From Pseudoalteromonas sp. CO133X (GTDB lineage: Bacteria; Pseudomonadota; Gammaproteobacteria; Enterobacterales; Alteromonadaceae): DNA of 64,000 nt. A program made the translations under genes and the position numbers. Under the pieces are notes generated by a model, which saw only the letters and a list, made by a program, of their open reading frames with translations, had not been told where the DNA came from and did not search any database. Positions 60,305-64,000 of the stretch are shown here, piece after piece. How positions within the stretch are numbered: the stretch's first letter is position 1; each line of letters begins with the position of its first letter. Location: the NCBI GenBank assembly GCA_004208945.1, contig SGPE01000030.1, positions 186,001-250,000 of the forward strand, read 5' to 3'.

Positions 60305-61255
60305 TTAACCTTCTAGTCCAATTTGATTTAATACGGGGAATATACAGCTAATTCGTGACCCCATACCCTCAGCGCTTTGGATATCGATCTCTCCTTGATG
60401 CTCATGAACAATTGCATACACCATTGTCATTCCCATTCCTGTGCCCTCACCCACTGGCTTGGTGGTAAAAAAGGGATCGTAAATTTTAGCGATCGTTTGC
60501 TCGCTCATACCACATCCATTATCTTCAACATCAATGTGAATACGTCCATCAAGCTCATAAACAGATACTATGATGTTAGCATTGTCATTATTTTTACAGG
60601 CTTGGCTTGCATTAATCACTATATTTACAATTACTTGGCTAATTGCAGATAAATTACACCAACTTACAGAGATAGGGCTAAAATGGCTGTGTAGTTGACA
60701 ATGCTTTAATTGATTAGCAAGTAACTTTAGTGCACTTTTAACAGCATCTGTCATATCAGAAAACTGTTTTTCATGGCTTTTGGGACGAGAAAAGTCTAAT
60801 AAATTAGCCACAATTTTACTTATACGCTGAAGGCCTTGCGCGGTGTCGCTTATAAGCTCAGGTAAATCATCAGAAACAGCTCGAAACGAGTGCGATCGAT
60901 TCAACTGAGTGAGTCGTTGGCAAAACGTTTCTTTATCTGTCGTGCTACATACAAACTCATCACACAGTTCAAGCAATTCGCTGAAATAAGTACAGTGGCT
61001 TTTCAGACTATCAATATTACTCATACTGTAGGCCAATGGATTGTTAATTTCGTGCGCCACGCCTGCACACAAAGTTCCCAAAGTAGCCATCTTTTCAGCT
61101 TGAATAAATAAAGCCTGATGACATTTCAAATCCGTGATTTTTTGTTCTAATTCACTATTTAGCGCAACTAGAATACGACTTTTATCTGCTAGTAGTTGCT
61201 CAGCTTCTTCTCTGGCTGCTTTCTCAAGTAAGTAGGCTTGTTTAAAATCATCCAT
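60305..61255 (-). CDS. Soluble histidine kinase without a recognisable sensor domain
   Basis: The ATG at 61255 (behind TTGAGG) gives 316 residues. A short N-terminal coiled coil (about 1-50) leads to HisKA-type 'AGVAHEINNPLAYSM' and an HATPase domain ('VIVNIVINASQACKN', 'VEDNGCGMSEQTI', 'GEGTGMGMTMVYAIVHEH'). No membrane segment or PAS domain is present, so the signal is probably cytoplasmic or passed by a partner. It is divergent from the HD-GYP-like response regulator at 61354, a likely cognate pair. Confidence 0.9.
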   Translation of the reverse strand: MDDFKQAYLLEKAAREEAEQLLADKSRILVALNSELEQKITDLKCHQALFIQAEKMATLGTLCAGVAHEINNPLAYSMSNIDSLKSHCTYFSELLELCDEFVCSTTDKETFCQRLTQLNRSHSFRAVSDDLPELISDTAQGLQRISKIVANLLDFSRPKSHEKQFSDMTDAVKSALKLLANQLKHCQLHSHFSPISVSWCNLSAISQVIVNIVINASQACKNNDNANIIVSVYELDGRIHIDVEDNGCGMSEQTIAKIYDPFFTTKPVGEGTGMGMTMVYAIVHEHQGEIDIQSAEGMGSRISCIFPVLNQIGLEG

Positions 61256-61353
61256 TTTTAGCCTCAAAATATAAAATCGTCTCTACTAAAACCTAGCACA
61301 AGCCCTAATTTGAAGCTATGTTATTGATTAAAGATAATTCATAGTGCGTCCAC

Positions 61354-62658
61354 ATGGCAGAACCAGCAGTCAAAGAACATATTCAAGTTTTATGCATTGA
61401 TGATGATGAAATTGTATTGCGCACTTTGCAAAGGCTACTCGTGTCTTATCACTTAAGTGTTAAAACAGCGCTTGATCCCACCGAAGGATTGAAACTGTTA
61501 AACACTTACACATTTGATGTCATTATTTGCGATATGCGTATGCCACAAATGGACGGTGCTGATTTTTTCGCACAAACACTTGATATTGCCCCAGATGTAC
61601 ACCGAGTTTTACTTACCGGCTACGCTGATATAGACAGCACAATTTCTGCGGTTAATAAAGGAAAGATCCACGCCTATATACAAAAACCGTGGCAAAATGA
61701 GCTACTGATACGAACGGTGAATGATGGCATCGAAAAAACAACGCTAAAGCGTAAAAATAAACAGCTCGAAAAACAAATAAAAGCGCAAAACAACCAACTA
61801 AAAGAGCTCAATAACAATCTTGAGCAAATGGTAGAAAAACGAACACAACAAATACGTAAAGTGCTTAAGCAGCTTGAAGATGCAAACGAGCGTGAAAAAC
61901 ACGAGCACCGCACAACATTTGAAATTTTATATAATTTTATTAACGCCAACCCTTATCTCGATGGCATACAAGCGCAAAATATAGCCACCACCTGCAAACA
62001 AATTGCACAGAGCTTAGGGTTAGACCAAAAGCATATTAATATGGCCGAAATGGCAGGTTATTTAGCACAAATAGGCTTACTTGCTATGGAACCTGCACTA
62101 TATAAGACTCCTACTCGTGAATTACCCGAAAATCAAAAAAAAGTATTCTACACACACCCAAGCACAGCTCAATTAATGCTCATGCCAGCAACACATTTGC
62201 ATGATGTTTCTGAAGCCATTTACCATCAGTTTGAGCATTACAACGGAACTGGTACTCCCAAAGGTTTAAAAGGTAAAGATATCCCAATCACGGCAATGAT
62301 CTTGGCCGTTGCCCGTGATTTTTGGCAAGCCGTAGATAATGTAACTGTGCAAGAAAATAAATTTGCAAGCGCGCTAGATCAATTGCAGCTATACAGTGGT
62401 ACGTATTATCACCCCAAATTACTTGAGGTTTTAGCGAATTTAAAAATCACATGTGCGAGTAATCAACAAGTCGGTAGTATGAAAATACTGTCTGCAAATG
62501 AGTTAAAAAATGGCATGGTACTCGGTCATGCATTAAGAAATTACGATGGCATCCTATTATTACCAAAAGGTCATATTTTTGGTGCCAAATCGATTGCAAA
62601 GCTTCAGCAACTTGAGGCGAAAAAACCAAATCCTTTCAGGATCATGATCAAAAATTAA
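61354..62658 (+). CDS. Response regulator with degenerate HD-GYP output domain
   Basis: The 434-residue protein has a receiver domain (D in 'IICDMRMPQMDGADFF', residues about 10-130; 'YIQKPWQNELL'), a coiled coil (about 135-190) and an HD-GYP-like domain (about 195-360). In active HD-GYP phosphodiesterases the metal ligands sit in HD and HHE-x2-DG-x-GYP. Here these positions read 'YLAQIG' and 'HQFEHYNGTGTP', so several ligands are lost and c-di-GMP hydrolysis is doubtful. A C-terminal PilZ-less tail (about 365-434) follows. It is divergent from the soluble kinase. Confidence 0.88.
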   Translation: MAEPAVKEHIQVLCIDDDEIVLRTLQRLLVSYHLSVKTALDPTEGLKLLNTYTFDVIICDMRMPQMDGADFFAQTLDIAPDVHRVLLTGYADIDSTISAVNKGKIHAYIQKPWQNELLIRTVNDGIEKTTLKRKNKQLEKQIKAQNNQLKELNNNLEQMVEKRTQQIRKVLKQLEDANEREKHEHRTTFEILYNFINANPYLDGIQAQNIATTCKQIAQSLGLDQKHINMAEMAGYLAQIGLLAMEPALYKTPTRELPENQKKVFYTHPSTAQLMLMPATHLHDVSEAIYHQFEHYNGTGTPKGLKGKDIPITAMILAVARDFWQAVDNVTVQENKFASALDQLQLYSGTYYHPKLLEVLANLKITCASNQQVGSMKILSANELKNGMVLGHALRNYDGILLLPKGHIFGAKSIAKLQQLEAKKPNPFRIMIKN

Positions 62659-62737
62659 CGAACAAAAGTGATCACATAACCCCATTACTTCGTTACAATA
62701 TGATTTATATTACGTTTACTTTCAAAAGGAGCGCTCA

Positions 62738-63760
62738 GTGTCGCGATTTTCCGCTATTACAGACAAGCCGCATGATGGCAGATTCAATAAAAAAACGGGC
62801 ATATTATTGACCAACTTAGGGAGTCCTGATGCCCCAACAACAGCGGCACTGAGAACGTATCTACGCGAATTTTTATCTGACCCGCGCATCGTCGAGATCC
62901 CACGTTTTATTTGGATGATCATTCTGTATTGCTTTGTACTGACGCTCCGCCCAAAACGCTCTGCAGCACTTTATAAAAGTATTTGGACTGAAAACGGCTC
63001 ACCATTAACACATATAACCCGCGAGCAAAGTAAAAAGCTGGCGGCCCTTTTAAAAGAAAAAGGCCATCAAGATACTGAGGTTGTTATGGCTATGCGCTAT
63101 GGTAACCCATCAATTGAAGCAGGCCTTGAAGAACTTCGCGAAAAAGGCATTACTCGGGTGATTGTGCTGCCACTTTATCCGCAGTATTCAAGCACTACAA
63201 TCGGTTCAACCTTTGATGCTGTATCGAACGTATTACGTAAATGGCGCTGGGTACCCGAGTTTCACTTTATAAACGGCTACCACGACCACCCTGTTTACAT
63301 TGACGCCCTAGCAGCGAGTATTAGCGAGGATTTAAACGCTCATGGTACGCCACAAAAACTAGTCTTTTCGTACCACGGCACGCCTAAATTGTTCTTAGAA
63401 AACGGCGATCCTTATTACTGTTTTTGTATGCAAACCACACGTTTAGTTGCCGAAAAGTTAGGCTTGGAAAAAGACTTCGCAGTGACCACCTTCCAAAGCC
63501 GCTTTGGTAAAGCAGAATGGTTAAAACCATACACAGATGCCACACTTGAGAGCTACCCTAAAGAAGGCATCAAAGATGTTGCAATTTTAAGCCCCGCCTT
63601 TAGTGCTGACTGCTTAGAAACATTAGAAGAATTAGAGGGCGAAAACCGTGAAAACTTCGAACACGCTGGCGGTGAAAAATACCGCTATATTCCAGCATTA
63701 AATACGCGTGATGATCACATCAACGCCATGTTTGAAGTTATTAAGCCTCTGCTTAAGTAA
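62738..63760 (+). CDS. hemH: Ferrochelatase
   Basis: HemH inserts Fe(II) into protoporphyrin IX, the last step of haem synthesis, at the cytoplasmic face of the membrane. The 340-residue protein starts at GTG behind AAAAGGAG and shows 'TGILLTNLGSPDAP', 'VVMAMRYGNPSI', 'VIVLPLYPQYSSTT', 'FSYHGTPK' with the active-site His, and 'YCFCMQTTRL'. It is monocistronic with its own terminator at 63769. Confidence 0.97.
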   Translation: MSRFSAITDKPHDGRFNKKTGILLTNLGSPDAPTTAALRTYLREFLSDPRIVEIPRFIWMIILYCFVLTLRPKRSAALYKSIWTENGSPLTHITREQSKKLAALLKEKGHQDTEVVMAMRYGNPSIEAGLEELREKGITRVIVLPLYPQYSSTTIGSTFDAVSNVLRKWRWVPEFHFINGYHDHPVYIDALAASISEDLNAHGTPQKLVFSYHGTPKLFLENGDPYYCFCMQTTRLVAEKLGLEKDFAVTTFQSRFGKAEWLKPYTDATLESYPKEGIKDVAILSPAFSADCLETLEELEGENRENFEHAGGEKYRYIPALNTRDDHINAMFEVIKPLLK

Positions 63761-63768
63761 TTTTAGTT

Positions 63769-63792
63769 AGGCCCTAATACTAGGGCCTTTTT
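63769..63792 (+). terminator. Rho-independent terminator after hemH
   Basis: AGGCCCTA (63769-63776), loop ATAC, TAGGGCCT (63781-63788), then T residues. Perfect 8-bp stem, 9 bp after the stop; it may also serve the convergent BenE-type gene. Confidence 0.88.
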
Positions 63793-63810
63793 AATATTGA
63801 TATTTAGCTT

Positions 63811-64000
63811 CTAATCTTTTCGCGTCATGACCAATGTCACTGTACCAGCTATAATCCCCCAAAAAGCCGAACCAACGGTAAACAATGTTAAGTTTGAAGC
63901 CGTCACCAAAAATGTCACTATAGCTGCCTCGGTATAATAAGCTTCCGTTAACGCTTGCTGTAAACTACTGGCAATTGTGGCAAACAAAGCTATGCCCGCT
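63811..64000 (-). CDS. BenE-family (benzoate-type) transporter, C-terminal part (truncated by window)
   Basis: The minus-strand frame is open from the window edge and ends at TAG (63811-63813), showing 62 residues. It reads 'AGIALFATIASSLQQALTE', then 'AAIVTFLVTASNLTLFTVGS' and 'AFWGIIAGTVTLV', the last membrane helices of BenE-type symporters, which have 'ITFLVTASG' and 'SAFWG' motifs. The rest lies outside the window. Substrate remains unproven. Confidence 0.75.
   Translation of the reverse strand, partial: AGIALFATIASSLQQALTEAYYTEAAIVTFLVTASNLTLFTVGSAFWGIIAGTVTLVMTRKD

Noticed and set aside
1..64000. CRISPR array, insertion sequence, prophage, rRNA or tRNA genes
   Set aside because: No regular spacer-repeat pattern, transposase, phage structural gene or cloverleaf/rRNA signature was found by reading.

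Overview
The window looks like chromosomal DNA of a marine gammaproteobacterium of the Alteromonadales, most likely Pseudoalteromonas. This is inferred from protein family content and AT-rich base composition: three TonB-dependent receptors, a chitinase-LPMO-chitinase operon with CBM5/12 modules, many two-component and c-di-GMP proteins, and short intergenic spacers. No rRNA, tRNA, CRISPR array, complete insertion sequence or prophage was recognised.

Layout. 1-5.2 kb: end of a siderophore-type TonB receptor, a DMT exporter with a divergent LysR regulator, and a MerR regulator with a divergent alpha/beta hydrolase operon that has a MerR-type long-spacer promoter. 5.2-8.0 kb (minus): a three-gene operon encoding a MerR-methyltransferase fusion, a GNAT acetyltransferase and an RsgA-type ribosome GTPase. 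8.1-12.2 kb (minus): arsenate resistance by arsJ, a dedicated GAPDH and an ArsC-ArsR fusion behind a tandem operator, with a TauE/SafE exporter upstream. 12.3-14.6 kb: the folate-independent methionine synthase pair mesX-mesD behind three tandem MetJ-like boxes. 14.8-18.2 kb: an M23 peptidase, a small orphan, and a YbjJ-like MFS transporter divergent from a DeoR regulator. 18.5-19.45 kb: two small genes separated by attC-like imperfect palindromes with no integrase nearby, a small CALIN-type cassette array. 20-29.3 kb: anmK, a large TonB receptor, and small metabolic and periplasmic proteins. 29.3-33.5 kb: a KdpDE-like two-component pair divergent from a KtrAB-type K+ uptake pair. 33.5-37.7 kb: RecQ, NDH-2 and MntP. 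37.7-44.8 kb: a REC-PAS-GGDEF-EAL protein, a REC-GGDEF cyclase and an 1174-residue hybrid kinase. 44.9-47.2 kb: an orphan DUF2235 lipase-like protein and a periplasmic binding protein. 47.3-54.9 kb: the chitin operon. 55.3-57.3 kb: arfA, a BrnTA-like pair with an internally shortened toxin, and a RES/Xre toxin-antitoxin pair. 57.4-64 kb: a TonB receptor, a soluble histidine kinase divergent from a response regulator with a degenerate HD-GYP domain, hemH, and the end of a BenE-type transporter.

How the parts work together. The chitin operon encodes two secreted endo/processive-type GH18 enzymes and a copper LPMO, all carrying the same chitin-binding modules. The arsenate operon makes 1-arseno-3-phosphoglycerate and exports it. 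The KdpD/E-like pair probably controls the divergent K+ transporter rather than a Kdp ATPase. The most unusual items are the MerR-methyltransferase/GNAT/RsgA operon, the attC-like cassettes, the MetJ-box arrangement on mesXD, the arfA hairpin that encloses its own stop codon, and the shortened BrnT followed by tiny antitoxin-like reading frames. All functions are assigned by reading motifs; no database search was possible.
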